A stretch of DNA of 64,000 nt from Aphis gossypii. Taxonomy: Eukaryota; Arthropoda; Insecta; Hemiptera; Aphididae. The DNA lies in the NCBI RefSeq assembly GCF_020184175.1, contig NC_065530.1, positions 64,209,260 to 64,273,259 on the forward strand. Reading direction: 5' to 3'. Below the pieces are notes generated by a model. The model saw only the letters and a list, made by a program, of their open reading frames with translations. It was not told where the DNA came from and made no database searches. Made by a program: the position numbers and the translations under genes. Positions 51,560 to 64,000 of this stretch are shown here, piece after piece (the first letter of the stretch is position 1; each line of letters opens with the position of its first letter).

Positions 51560-54500
51560 TATATAGTACGTATTGTCTTAGAATTACATAATTGTTAATA
51601 TATTTTAATATTAAATTATCATTCAGCATACGGTTACCCATTCGATTTCCGACGATTAATCGATTGCACGATACATTTTACCAGAATAAATATCAAAATT
51701 GCAGTAAACGAATTAAAAAATATTATAAAATAAAGTATGTAGATACAAAGGTATTTATCGTAAAAATCATGTACAATAAATGTAATATAAATGTAATAAG
51801 TAACTATATGTAAATATTTAAGTTCCTATGTAGTAATTTCAATTTTGAATCAAGCGAGGTTTTTTATTATTGTCGTGCAATAAAAATTACGTAATGTTAT
51901 TATTAACTTACGCACAAATCGCAAATTACATCAATATTGATAAATGCCAACTAAAAAATCACCTTGAGTGTATATCTTGATGTAATCGACGCGTCAGTTT
52001 TAAGGAAGCTATTAATTTATACACACATTGTCAGTCCACGTAAATTTCAAAAGCAACGGCAACGGGCACGATTATAGACATATAGACGCGTACACAATAT
52101 TATTGTATACAAAATCATACGCATTTATAGTTTATTATACAACTCGCATATCTACATATAAATAACTACTCCTGTATGTATATATGATAGTAATTATACT
52201 ATTAATGACTCTAAATTATGATTGGTACGATACAATGCTCATCATTGCATATTATTAAATAAACTTATGTGGGTATAATTGTTTGCTATTGTTTACGAAA
52301 TGAAAGTGACTTCAAAATTCAAAGTCGAGTCCTTCGATTAAACAATTTTATTAGTGAATATGAAAAAAATCTGTGTAATTTTTGTGGTGATTTTAGTACT
52401 TGGCTATCACCTCAGTCATCATAACCATCCTGTTAATTTACAAATAAGTATATGCATTGTTTTTTTTTAAGGATTATTACTCCCAGTATAAACATTTTAA
52501 TAACTGAAAAACTAATCCTTTGAATTTTGAATAAAGTACATTGATATTTACAAACAAATTGTTCACATAATAATTTGTACTAAAGAAGATAATTTTCATT
52601 TTAAAAACATAATTATCTTATCACCAGGAAACTTCTTATTAAGTAGTACAAACAAATTTAAATATATTTAATAATTCTTAATAATTCCTAATTGTGTATA
52701 AAAATTTGAATAAATTCATCATTAAGTTAAAAAATCAGGGTGAGCATGATGAGTAAATCACTTTGTATATTATATTAATTTAAATATGAAACTATTACAT
52801 TATCATAATCATATTTTTAGCAATTGCGTCTCACGTTTTTCTGGTATCGAGTTAACGCTTTCTCGTACTATACATAATATGTAAACAACTATAAGTAATC
52901 GCCTTCGATTTTGATCTTAAATCATACGGTGATTGGTAAACGAATAGGTGAACTTGTTCAATATAATATATATGTATAGGTATATTCTATTTAGTATATC
53001 TTTACAATAATATATTAATATAGACGTATGATTGTAATATTGTATGCAGACGTATTTAAAAAATCTTTAACAGATTTTAAACTGGTAAAATTAGAAAATG
53101 ATTTATGATATGATAATAATATAATAATACGCAACAATTCTAGGACGTTTAGTTGTTGTCCCCGCCATTTGGTTTTCGAAAAAATAACTACGAAATCGAG
53201 TCTGTTCTAAACTATGTATTTTAAACTTGAATAAATATCGTGTTAGGGATCATTTTTATCTGTGATACACGACTGCAGACGGTTCTTATCAGGGCGACCT
53301 GATTGCGAATGATTATAGTTTATCAATAGACCCCCAACAATTTCATGATTGCTGACACATATTGTCAAATTTATAAATAATACTTCGATAATGTAAGGAT
53401 GTAGGGATTCTGAGCTTATGAAATGTATAGTATGGAGTTACAAGTCATTTTTGTTAAATACTGCAGTAATAGCTGCAAAAGTATTAAATAATAAAATTTA
53501 ATTATAATATAGCGCTTACAGTATTTTAATTCGTATTTGTATTATTATTATTATAATTTTACGTATATATCTTAAACCGGATTTTTTTTTTTTTTTTGGG
53601 CTCGGTAGACTGCATCGCACAGCGTGGCAACGTTTCACTAAATTTCGACCAGAGTCGTATAATTTATTGGGTGCAAAATAATACTTTTTGTTATACAATG
53701 ATTGCCTGCAATCGTGTTTCACTCAAAGTCATTTATAAAATAATGAATAAATACCTATTGTAAAATTTGAAAAAAAGGGTGAACATTTTCGTGTTTACAA
53801 TACAGTATTGGTGTTATAATCTTTTAATAAGATAAAATAAGAGTACATTAACAGTGTAATAGATGGAATAATAATTTAATCAATTATACGAAACGTCATT
53901 ATCGCCATTATTTTGCCAACAATAGTCTGTACGAGGGGATCTATCCCCCTTGCAACGTACGGCCTTGCAGCATATATAAATACCAAATGATCTTTTTTCC
54001 CGGGCAACATGCAGTATTTAATCATACTGCAGACATAGACAATGTAAGTGTGGGTTAAATACTCTGCGATGACAAACGTAGGTGGCATCGAGATAGAAAT
54101 ATGTGGGACAAGAGTGTGTAGTGTAGTGGTAGGTCGAACACGAAAACACATGCAGTCACAATTATAATAGTGTCACTTGAAGTACTTGAAATAGGTATAC
54201 TATAAGTGTATTAATCGAACCCGTCGTAAAGTAACGATATTTCAAAAATAAAATAAGAAATACATACACCACACTGTACTACTCGTATACATTACAATAC
54301 GTATAAACGGGTAGAAATTATAATATTATGTATTTAATAATCAATATAATGTACATATATTTGCAATATACCTACAGAAAGTTCCGATCCGTATGTTGCT
54401 GATGTCAACTTGTTCTTAAATTAATATTTTCGAGGCACGACATTATTTAGACTAACACTTATTATATAGACATTTAAATAACTTTAAAATGTTTGAAAAA

Positions 54501-57500
54501 TATTATACTGACTTAATTGACCATTAAAACGATTTCATGCTTCGTAATTTCGTATACATATGCTTAATAAAAGCTGTCGAATCTATTTTCAATTTAATTT
54601 ACTATATCTTTGTCAATACCACAATTCTTTGTCTTTGTTGAGTTATCTGAATTTATTTCAAGTACTTCAAATTCAATTTATTTTTTAAATCAAAGTAGGT
54701 ATTATTTTTAATAGATAAAAATTTTAATCGACAAGTCCAAGGACCCAATATATATAGTATAGTAATAAAGTCACGGTAAATAAAACAACTGGTGTACCTA
54801 TCGGGACAAGACTCCATAAAAAAAAAAAACTTAATTTTTTAATTAGCTCATTCATAGTAAAAATATATTGTTTTGTAGTAAATATATATGTTACAATGTT
54901 TTTTGATTTTTATTATTATATTGAATACAGAAAATAGTTTTGAAAGACATTTATAGTAACGCCGATCAATTACTTTTAGTCCTCTTTGCTAGTGGTTAGA
55001 ACGGGTGGTTGGTCGTCACCTTTAATTGGTAATGGTGATAAAAATAATAAAGATTTCTATCGATGTTGTAAAAGTTTAATTAATAATGTGAATTACTGTG
55101 TAATAGGAAGTAGAAAAAGTTGTAAGCCTCCCTGAATAAACATTCCTGAGTGTAAACTTAGATTGAAAATTTCTAAAACAATAACGATATTAATTTTAGG
55201 TATTATTGTGTATTGGTCATTCCTCTATATTTAATATAAAATGCGATAAAAATCATTATAATAGTATATAAAACTCAGCGTATAAACATAAAAATCATTA
55301 ATTGGTTTATGTAATCGACTTAGATGAAACCAAAATATAGATATTATAAATTTAACTATAAATACCATTCACTATTAATACATAATAGGTTTAAAAACGA
55401 TTAAAAAGTTTTAATTTCTAAACGCATATTAATTTTCCTATATATAATATTTAGATATATGAATAAATTGTATACGACGTGAATCACTTTCGATAATAGT
55501 ATACGCACTAATCCAGACACTATTAACTATTTATGTAAATACGCCCAGGTCAGTGTAGTTTTGCCAGTTCCCTGAGCCGTTTTACAAGAATTTTCAAGGT
55601 TGGTTACATAATATTCTAATATTGTGTATCATCTGTGATATACGCCCGACGAACGTATATAATGAATACTTTAATTATTGTAAAATAATATTGATAATTA
55701 AATTTTGACAGTGGCATTACAACGTAAAAGAAAATTATTCATTAAAATTGTCCCAAAATAGCTAAAATAGAATAGCTATTAAGTTTTTTTTATTTCTTTT
55801 GATAAATTATAATTAGTTAAAATGATATTAACAAATAAAATAACTACTTAATATGCATAATACGATTTTAATAATGAAACGTACAATATTTAACATATAT
55901 TACTCTGCCATCACTCTCAACGTCAGTATACATATTATTATAATAAGCACACTTTTTAATTTATTGCCTTTTAAATTATATTATTTTACAATAATGTTTT
56001 TTAAATTTCACATTTTTATAATCCATCGTTTAGGTACCAATTTTAGTATTTCAACTATTTACCACTAACTTCAGACCTCTCATACGATTTCCTTATTTGC
56101 ATAGTTTCACAACTTTACTCAGAATCATATTTCAAACGTAAAAATGTATCGAAAATATCAAATTTATAATAATAATAATTTATCTTTATAGTGGTGTTAA
56201 AGGTATAATATTATGTCTAAGTTCGATTTTTAATTCAAGGGGTTTTAAATAGGCAATTTTATTGTAAAATGAAAATTTGTCGTAGGTATTTAAAATTTAA
56301 AATGTATGTGTCTAATGTATTTTAAATGTCTTATACTATAACCAATTAGTGAGAAAAAGTATTTAATATTATATTTCAATATACTATGGTAGGTATATTA
56401 AGAATTTAAATTCTTATGATATTAGTGTAATTATGTGTTTAAGCAACATTAATACACAACATTTCGATTAGTAAATTCAATCGGAATTAAATACAGGAAT
56501 TTTTTTTGGTTGTTAAGATAAAAATATTATACGCCCGTTAAAATACTTAATTATTTTAACAATAATTGTAATTTTAAGGGAAATTATTCAATTTAAATAT
56601 AAACAAATTCATGATTTATAGCACTTTTTGCAATTAAAACATCGTATCGGTACTACTAAAATATTGTAAGTTACCACGCTGTCATATCTGGAGTGACTCG
56701 ATTGGGTTTTTCTTGTTTAAATTATGGCCGACCGGCGACTACTGTAAATCTACAACACTGATAGTAATAATTATTCTGATAATAATTACGCACAACGTTC
56801 GAGTTTAAAACATTACCTATTATATTACTGTTACATACACCCAGCACAATAATGAAAAAAAGTTGTTATATTGTACACAAAATCACAAACAATACAATAT
56901 TTATAATATGCATAGGTAAAATAATTCAGGTTAGGTTTAATATTGAAGTCATTGTAAAATATAAATAAAACCGTTGTCACTACACGATAATACTATGCGT
57001 AAGCTAACTGCTAAGCAAATATAATAATAATGTATGCGTTAGATGCCTAAGCTTATGGATAGATTTCGTCACTTGCATTGGTGATAAATAACGATATATT
57101 ATTTTTCTAACATGTTTTTGATATTATAACTATGTAAATATGGTTTTGATAGTTTGTAGTCAATAAATCTAATCTAATAATCTGTTGGCACTCTTTATTT
57201 AAAATGTTTAAACACGTGTAATAATATATTTCCGTATAGTTGAAAATATCCAATATGATATTATTATTGTTTCTAAAAAAGTGCTAAATCATAATATTCA
57301 TAAGTGTGTTTATGAGTATGACTATAGTGCATCTTAAAAAGTTGGTGTTTGGAAAAACGCCACAAAAAAATTAGCATGTAGAAACTAGTTATTATAATAA
57401 AATCAAAGTGTTACTTAAAAAAATTCAACGTTTTGGTTTTTACGTAAAACTACTTAAAAACAGTCCTGGTAATTTAGTGGTAGAAATAATTTTGTTTACG

Positions 57501-59430
57501 TTGAGTATCGTACTTTACAATGTCGCTTTGCGTTGGTAAAAACTTATGCGGTATACTCGCAAAACGCGTATTTTTTTATATGGTATATTATAATTACTCG
57601 CATAAACAATATGTATGCATTATACATTATATTATTATCTATATAAGACGGTAAAGTCAACATGCTAAGATAATATTATATTTTTATAAAGATATTATAC
57701 GAAGCATCTCACTGCAGTTATCTCCTTCCAGTCGAATACGTCCGTCGTACATAATGTATATGTATGTACATAAGCTAGGTGCTGTAGTAAAATCAACGTT
57801 CACGACCTTCTCGGCTCTTGTTTATATACATAATATTTAATAATATATTATATACGGTCCGTGAAAGGTCGTCGAAAAAGAGGGAACAGAATGCTTTAGA
57901 CTATCTACCTAAAACTGTATGTATAATATAATATGTGCGTATACATCCCTCGAATGTTATTTTAAGTATGATATAACTTATGCCTTGCACGCGGCCTTTT
58001 ATCTCTACAGAGCTTATAATAAAATGATAGTATATAAACGATCTACATATATATATATAATATACGATGTATATATATACCTATACGTTTGACGTTTTAA
58101 CGATGTAGGCGAGTGTTATACAAGTTACAACTATTGTATTATACTGCACGCCAATGCAGTTATGTGGTAGGTTTATATGTTACTGGCAAAGTATAAAACT
58201 GGACACTTTATAAAATGGTTGGTCAGTGGTCAATGCATAAAATGTTATAAAATATCCAAGAAATAATCACATATTCCATATTCACATGTATGACGTGGGT
58301 ATTTTATACGAAGACTCCAAAGCTTGCGGCTATGAACAATTTAAAGTTCGGTATACCTACTTTGATTTAGAAAAAAGGATTTTATAAATAATATAAGATA
58401 TAGATACAGATTTTTTAAATAAGTTTCTTAACGATAACATTATTTCACCGATATAATGATTAATAAATGAGCATATTATACATATTATACATTTTCAGAC
58501 GTCGAGTGTCCTTTCTCCCAGTGGATCTGCCACTGTTTTCTGCCAAGTCCCAGATATATTATTATATATTATTATAAAATATTAAACTCTGTCGGGTGTT
58601 TGAAAAAAAAATAATTAAAACGACTGTGTACATGCGTTAAATAAGCGAAAAGCGTATCATGACATAGCGAGTGTATTTATAATATAAATTATTTCCGAGT
58701 CGCTGCGATGGACAAATTACTGTAAAACAAAACGAACGCTATATATATTATAACGTGCATGTGTTATGATATCATAGTATGTAAAGGGTTTGAGAGTCAG
58801 TGCATTTGCTTATATGCGTGTCTTTTTCACGGATGACTGGAAACTCGGGACTCAGCTGAAAGGGTCGACGACGGCGTACAGTGCGTTTGCGTGCATTACA
58901 TTATTATTATTTATTATACGCCAGTGAAATACTATTTTTTAACGTCACATTCATAACGTGGAGATGCGAGGAAAGTTTAATTATTATTTTCCGTAAGTAC
59001 AGATGTTAAATTACTATTCTTATGATGGACTTGTACGACATATTATATGGGTGTATTATATTGGTATTACGTCCCTATATTTAGTATTTATATATTATAA
59101 TGAACCGTACGTATTGATTCATCATCTATTTTATATTTGATATGATAATAATTATTTTATGTTAAATAGAGGGGAGGATTTCCCAATAATTTTTTTTTTA
59201 TTATTATGTAAAGATGTGTGCATAGTGCAATGTACATATTTTACAAAGGGTATTATACCAATATATACCAACGACACTAGCAATAAATGTTATATAAGTA
59301 TATTGTATACAAGCTGCGATCCAACATATAAATTACAAGTTTATTCATACATTTTAGATAATATTATAGATACAATTTATCAATATAACATTATAACATT
59401 GACAATATTTAAAACCTATATTCCGGCGTG
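51560..59430. other. Long gene-free AT-rich stretch
   Basis: Nearly 8 kb without a supportable gene. Frames at 51592-51813, 53516-53722, 53876-54151, 55853-56068 and 59159-59434 are unrecognised; most are I/N/Y/F-rich. Minor features are a T-run at 53582-53597, a tRNA A-box-like string near 54990 with no matching B box, and a small CAGTGG/CCACTG hairpin at about 58521-58537. A CpG-richer patch lies at about 58840-58900. Confidence 0.5.
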
Positions 59431-59460
59431 TTAAGAGGACGTAATACCCGCATGTGCTGT

Positions 59461-59807
59461 CTTAAACACGAACGACATAGACAAAACGCGTTTACGCAGT
59501 CGGAGTAGAACTCGTTCAATTTTGGTTTTAGAGTAAATATACCTATTATAAAATTGAATTGTTACGATATTTCTGAGGGCGAGTCGCTGCGTTTTTCCAT
59601 TATTCTCAATATAACGTTTATTATATCGTTTAGAAATAGTGAAAATGTCAACATTTTTAAATGACTTAATTTTTAAAACGCAGCGTCTTGCTCTCGGAAA
59701 TATTGTCACAATTCAATTTTATAATAAGTAAATTTACTCTAGAACTAAAATTGAGTGAGTTCTACTCAGATTGCATAAACGCGTTTTGTCTATGTCGTAC
59801 GTGTAAG
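59461..59807. mobile_element. Foldback/MITE element with about 140-bp inverted arms
   Basis: The left arm (about 59461-59600) and right arm (about 59667-59807) are inverted copies. Shared strings, read inward, are ACGACATAGACAAAACGCGTTTA, AGTAGAACTC, CAATTTT, AGAGTAAAT, TTATAAAATTGAATTGT and GCTGCGTTTT. Identity is roughly 80 percent by eye, so it is older than the 2446-2816 element. The left side carries about 30 extra bases from TTAAGAGGAC (59431) that have no counterpart on the right, which may mark the true left terminus with a truncated right end. The 92-codon minus frame 59431-59709 lies inside this element and is not a gene. Confidence 0.82.
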
Positions 59808-60400
59808 TAATAAGTATCAAGTCTGATAACTATATAAGATGTACCAATAAATAATTAGTATCTTTGACTAATTATTCATTTGTTCCGATATTCCAAATTT
59901 AAATACATACGTGGGAAACGTACGCGTTTTTGGTATATTTATATGTTTTTGTGTAAGTTTGTTTTAACGATTGTTGTGATATTTTATATAAAAAAGTATT
60001 CGTATATCGACATATCGTTCCATCATCTTGTATGTCCGTGAAATCGGCACCTCCACTTTATGCTATCAATTTCATACAACTTTTCTGGAAAATCCGATTT
60101 CATGTCGGGGGCTATGTTGGTAACTCACTACTACTATATAAACATGTTTTTTAGTTTTCTCTGTATATTTTCACTAAACGCAAGTTAAATAATTATGCTA
60201 TAAACAACGGTTTAAAGGTAAAAACTGCAAGGAAAGCTCAAATCACTCTTTAGTCATACTATATTATTATACCATAAATGCTCATAAATAATAATTATTA
60301 ACGTACATTCAATGGCAAACGTATAATATATTATCGTGCCGATATAATGTGAACAAAATGTGTTTATTAAATCACAAAAACTATTAGTTTTTTTCTTTTT
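59808..60400. other. AT-rich stretch, nothing recognised
   Basis: No frame of note on either strand. The segment at about 60035-60120 has slightly higher GC but no identifiable content. Confidence 0.6.
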
Positions 60401-60404
60401 AAAG

Positions 60405-61120
60405 CGTCTCTCGTTGTCGTCGGTATATATAATGACGCAACGTGCGACCGATTGTCGTAGGACGGCGAGTCGGTGTCATCGTAGTCGGTCGTCGTCGTAG
60501 TGTTTTATGACCGAACCTTACATGCATAATATTATATATACATAATGCACACGTATTATAATATATGGGAGGTACTATGTATATTGTCGTCGCACTGCGG
60601 TTTTGGGCTCGTAATGCTCGTATATACCGTATTTTTTATTATTATTAATACACGAACACACATTACGCGCTCTAAAAAATATCACCCACGCCAGTCATTT
60701 GCATATCATATTGTACATTTCGTACAGCGCCGCCGCCGCCGCCGCGCCCGACGAAAACGATCGCATTAACGTTTTAAAAAAGTGATATATATTATAATAT
60801 ATTATTATACAATAATATATAATATATATAATGACATTATCATTGTGTGTATGTAATGTATACACGTGCACTGTTAAAACGGCGTCCGGCCTTGCAGTCG
60901 GAGTCAAAGTCGTTCGTTTTGTGTTATTTTTTTTCGACTTTTCTTTTCGGATGACGTACCGTTTCACTTTTGCTCTCGTGTATTTATTATTACTATTATT
61001 CTACGCGTGTGTTATCTATTATGTCGTTATAATGTGTACGGTGTATCGCCGTGAAGTCCTCGCCTCCACTGTGGTCCGCCTGCGCCGCAGCATCGTCGGT
61101 GACGTATACCGTATATAGCG
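60405..61120. promoter_or_regulatory. CpG-rich island cluster with (GCC)n
   Basis: CpG-dense segments lie at 60410-60505, 60715-60775 and 61030-61110, including about six CGC/GCC units at 60728-60745 and repeated GTCG strings at 60413-60508. Frames at 60545-60769, 60831-61118 (plus) and 60695-60967 (minus) overlap each other and translate to arginine runs or hydrophobic low-complexity sequence, so they are not called. A promoter or first exon of a neighbouring gene is possible but unproven. Confidence 0.22.
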
Positions 61121-62660
61121 ATCATACCATTAATAATCGTATTAGGAGGAAAAAAAAATCATGATAGTCTGAAAATTAATAACGACAGTCGTTGTAAAAA
61201 CATACGTATCGCACGTAGTCGGTATTCTTCAATTCTTGCATAGCGGACTAATGCCGAAGAATGATGATGATGTGTATGTTTATACAAGTGTATACGATAA
61301 TATAATATAATATCCTGTAACACTCGTGTAACATGACATGACTTCGTACACATGATATTGACACACTGACCAGAGTGACAACGCAGAATTAAACGCATAT
61401 TTCGATTTTTTTTTTTTTTAATTTCAAGACTGTCACGGTTTGGAAGTTTCGAGTACAAGTCTGTTAAATCACAACACAACAATGCGGGTTGTGTATAAAT
61501 AATATTTTAATATTATATTATGTGGAATGCATCGATGATGACATTAGAAGAAAGCTAAGCGGCTATAAGATTCACTTAATTGAACATTTTCAGGAAAGCA
61601 AAAGCTACATTTTATATTTTGCTCATTCGCTTTACTTTTTTTTTCTTTTTTTCATATAACTTTTCATTCAATCGATATAAAATTATACAGTCATCGTTCA
61701 ACGTTTTAAAGATAATACTTTTAATGATATTATTACGCGTAAAACTTTAATTTTGAAAAAAAATTCCCAAGTCTTTTAAATCTTAATTGTACACCCACGG
61801 CAATTGCATATAGGGTGTCCTCCACGACTGTCCTTGCGTATACAATATACATACATACCCTGATACCCACCTACTATTTACTCTACTCGTCTTCTCCAAC
61901 CTATAATTTAAATGTACAAGATTATTTCAATACATATAATACCTACTCTTATTTAATGATTTAACGTGTTCAAAATGTTTACAGCATGCATAAATTGGCT
62001 ATGTCAAAGATATTTTATGTAAAACTAACGGTTTTTTTATTTTTATACATCAATTGAAGAAAACCAAAACCAAAAACTGTAACTGTGTCAATGTATTTTT
62101 TCAAAGCAAATTGCTATTAAAAAAATAATGTTTAGATTATAGGTGTAATATTTGATTCTACTATCATATTTTATATTTTTATTTCTATGTATAATACATA
62201 ATACATGGTACCACTATTATACCTGCAAATGCCGTTTAATACAATAATAATAATAATGTTACCAAATACTTCAAGTGATACTTCCAGGACATTATCATCG
62301 TGTTTGGTATGTTTCGCTACCGCCAATTAAATATTTTAGATGGAAACTCGTTTTACGTTTTTATATGTATACAACGTCGTTAATATATAATGATATACAA
62401 CGCATATACACCCTGTTAAGAAGATACGTGTGCCATTCCACATAAAAAAAACACAATTTTTAAATAATCCGTTTAAAATCGTTCTTATTAAATTATTATA
62501 AAAATGTATATCGTCTCCCATGCTTAGTTATTACTTATTACTCGTTTTATTTATTATTATTGTTGTTAATTTTGGTCATCCGCTGCTGTTACCCCAATAT
62601 AAAATCAAATAGATATTATATTATGCCTTTATAAGGTCGAGTAACGGAATATTTGTTTCT
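61121..62660. other. Gene-free AT-rich stretch
   Basis: A minus frame of 107 codons (61159-61482) crosses a poly-T run and has no recognisable domain. An AGGGTGT string near 61812 and ACACCCT near 62408 are in inverted orientation about 600 bp apart, but the match is only seven bases. Confidence 0.5.
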
Positions 62661-62671
62661 TTATTTTTTTA

Positions 62672-62875
62672 TAATGTTTCAGTCACATTGAAGAATAGCT
62701 CTAGCATACACGGTTTATTGCCTAACACGATTTTTTTATTCTCTAGGATAATATTATTGAAAACAACAACCGGTAGAATCTCGTCCTCGCAGTCTCCAGG
62801 ATATCTACTGTCACTAGTTAACTCTGCCCCCTCAATCAACAGAGCTCGAAGCCATAGAACGACTAAACTATTAAT
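62672..62875 (-). pseudogene. Protein-like minus-strand open frame, exon or gene remnant, unrecognised
   Basis: Between an upstream stop (complement of 62876-62878) and a TAA (complement of 62669-62671) the minus strand is open for 68 codons with no ATG until codon 53. The translation has balanced composition, including GDCEDEILPVVVFNN and later KKIVLGNKPCMLELFFNVTE, unlike the I/Y/N-rich chance frames elsewhere. The opposite-strand frame (62688-62957) is serine/threonine-rich and less natural. Possible acceptors (AATAG, TTTAG) lie at its 5' edge but lack a pyrimidine tract. It could be a terminal exon, or a decayed fragment of a gene or transposon protein. I do not recognise the family. Confidence 0.3.
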
Positions 62876-62959
62876 TCAAAGGATAATATTTCAAAATAAG
62901 AATAACGAATTTGTTATATTAAGTATTCCGTTATATAGCGTATATAGCGTTATTTAAAT

Positions 62960-64000
62960 ATACTATGAACATAATATTAGTATACGTAAGTATACTCATG
63001 ACAAAATGACGTTTGCGTGTTTATAGTTTAATATGTTTGTTTCTAGATGATTTTATTTTGTGTATGCATAAAAGGGGAGTTTGCGACAATTTTATTATGA
63101 TGCAAAAATATTAGCTTCTATAATTTGCCTATGCTTGGTCCACGATAATGCTGGGATTTTTACTTAATTATAAATAGTAATTCCAATTTTTTATTTATTT
63201 TTTTTTTAATTCCACTATCGACAAAGAAATGCGTTTGAGTCTTTAGAAAACGTTTGAATGGTTTTTATTTTAAATATTATGGCATATTTGTATAATAGGA
63301 TTACTTGAAAATTTTAGTCATCATCGAGTCAGTTTTTTTTTTTTTTTAGACTAATATTCTAAACTTCAAAAGTATTTTTTTTTTCTCACTGTAGTGAAGA
63401 CACTATATGCTATACGTATAGAATAATGTACATTAAAATAAACCATGTATAGTATACGAATACGAGTACCACATCCATATTCCATAATATACTTACTACC
63501 TATAACTTAGAACGATCTAATCAGATCGATCATAGTTTTTTAGCAGGTTAATTTTATTAAATTAATTATTTTGGATTAAGAGCTACACACTCGTATCTAT
63601 GAAAAAAATCATGATAATATCTTTAGGTAACCACATAATGTGTGTATTGATAGATATAACAGATCATAATTATTTACTTTACTGTCGAAACGTATCGTTT
63701 CAAAAATATATTTATAATTTTTATAACTACAGTCTACAGTAGTCTGCGTCAAGTAACGGGTTAAGCAATAATATTAATATTTTATGTATTTTAATTATAA
63801 TATCGGTAAATAATGATACTCGCGGAGATTGCATGGTGTGGATAGTGAAATATTATATAATAACGATATTCTATACTGAGCATCATCTATATTATAAGAC
63901 CCGATCACATATTATAGGGTTATTATAACTACTTATAAGTCAATAAAAATGGGAAGTTTAAATCTCGCGATGTACATAATAGGTATAATATGTTTTATAT
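62960..64000. other. Gene-free AT-rich right end
   Basis: No frame of 60 codons, no repeat that I could pair. T-runs at 63195-63208, 63332-63347 and 63376-63385. Confidence 0.6.

Noticed and set aside
54985..55040. tRNA-like A box (GCTAGTGGTTAGA)
   Set aside because: There is no B box, no acceptor-stem pairing and no cloverleaf in the next 80 bases.
59431..59709. 92-codon minus frame
   Set aside because: It lies almost wholly inside the inverted-repeat element 59461-59807 and reads through one of its arms.
60695..61118. Opposing 90- and 95-codon frames
   Set aside because: They overlap in antisense over CpG-rich and poly-T sequence; one encodes low-complexity sequence, the other hydrophobic runs without a family match.
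61809..62416. AGGGTGT and ACACCCT in inverted orientation, reminiscent of the MITE tips at 2446-2816
   Set aside because: The match is only seven bases and does not extend inward, unlike the 38-bp arms of the real element.
1..64000. miRNA genes such as let-7, bantam, miR-2, miR-9, miR-10/100/125 and miR-184
   Set aside because: I looked by eye for their mature sequences on plus and found none; a covariance-model or homology search on both strands would be needed to be certain.

Overview
The window looks like nuclear DNA from an insect, most probably an aphid. It is very AT-rich, dense in ATAATATT-type and TTA/TAA microsatellite sequence, and carries several interspersed repeats and MITE-like elements of a style I associate with aphid genomes. 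The taxonomic call is inference from texture, repeats and one intron-containing mitochondrial gene. No bacterial operon, phage, CRISPR array, rRNA or tRNA was found.

Only one gene can be supported with confidence. It is a two-exon, plus-strand gene at 16870-17838 encoding a 116-residue HIG1-domain protein, closest to the HIGD2A/Rcf1 type (cytochrome c oxidase and respiratory supercomplex assembly). A consensus GT-AG intron joins the conserved PIG motif of exon 1 to the rest of the domain in exon 2, and an AATAAA signal follows the stop codon. Two diverged direct copies of an unclassified repeat lie on either side of it (15285-15870 and 19210-19942).

The rest, over 60 kb, is gene-poor. It holds a 371-bp MITE with perfect 38-bp terminal inverted repeats and TA flanks (2446-2816), a near-palindromic foldback element (59461-59807) and a degenerate inverted-repeat element (42417-42883). 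It also has two copies of an approximately 450-bp dispersed repeat (12001-12462 and 39197-39638) and three members of a T-rich repeat family (1-80, 24180-24500, 39765-40560). Simple repeats and short CpG-rich islands are scattered through it; some islands carry CT tracts or TATA-like boxes and could be regulatory.

A few stretches have protein-like open frames with plausible splice context (29504-29697 minus, 37605-37838 plus, 46544-46740 plus, 50649-50750 plus, 62672-62875 minus). They are listed at low confidence as candidate exons or pseudogene fragments. Most other ATG-started open frames coincide with CpG-rich, stop-poor patches and are open on both strands, so I do not call them genes. 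I found no convincing new biological system. The points most worth checking are the HIG1 protein's tyrosine at a normally basic motif position, the two terminal-repeat elements, and the minus-strand open frame near the right end.
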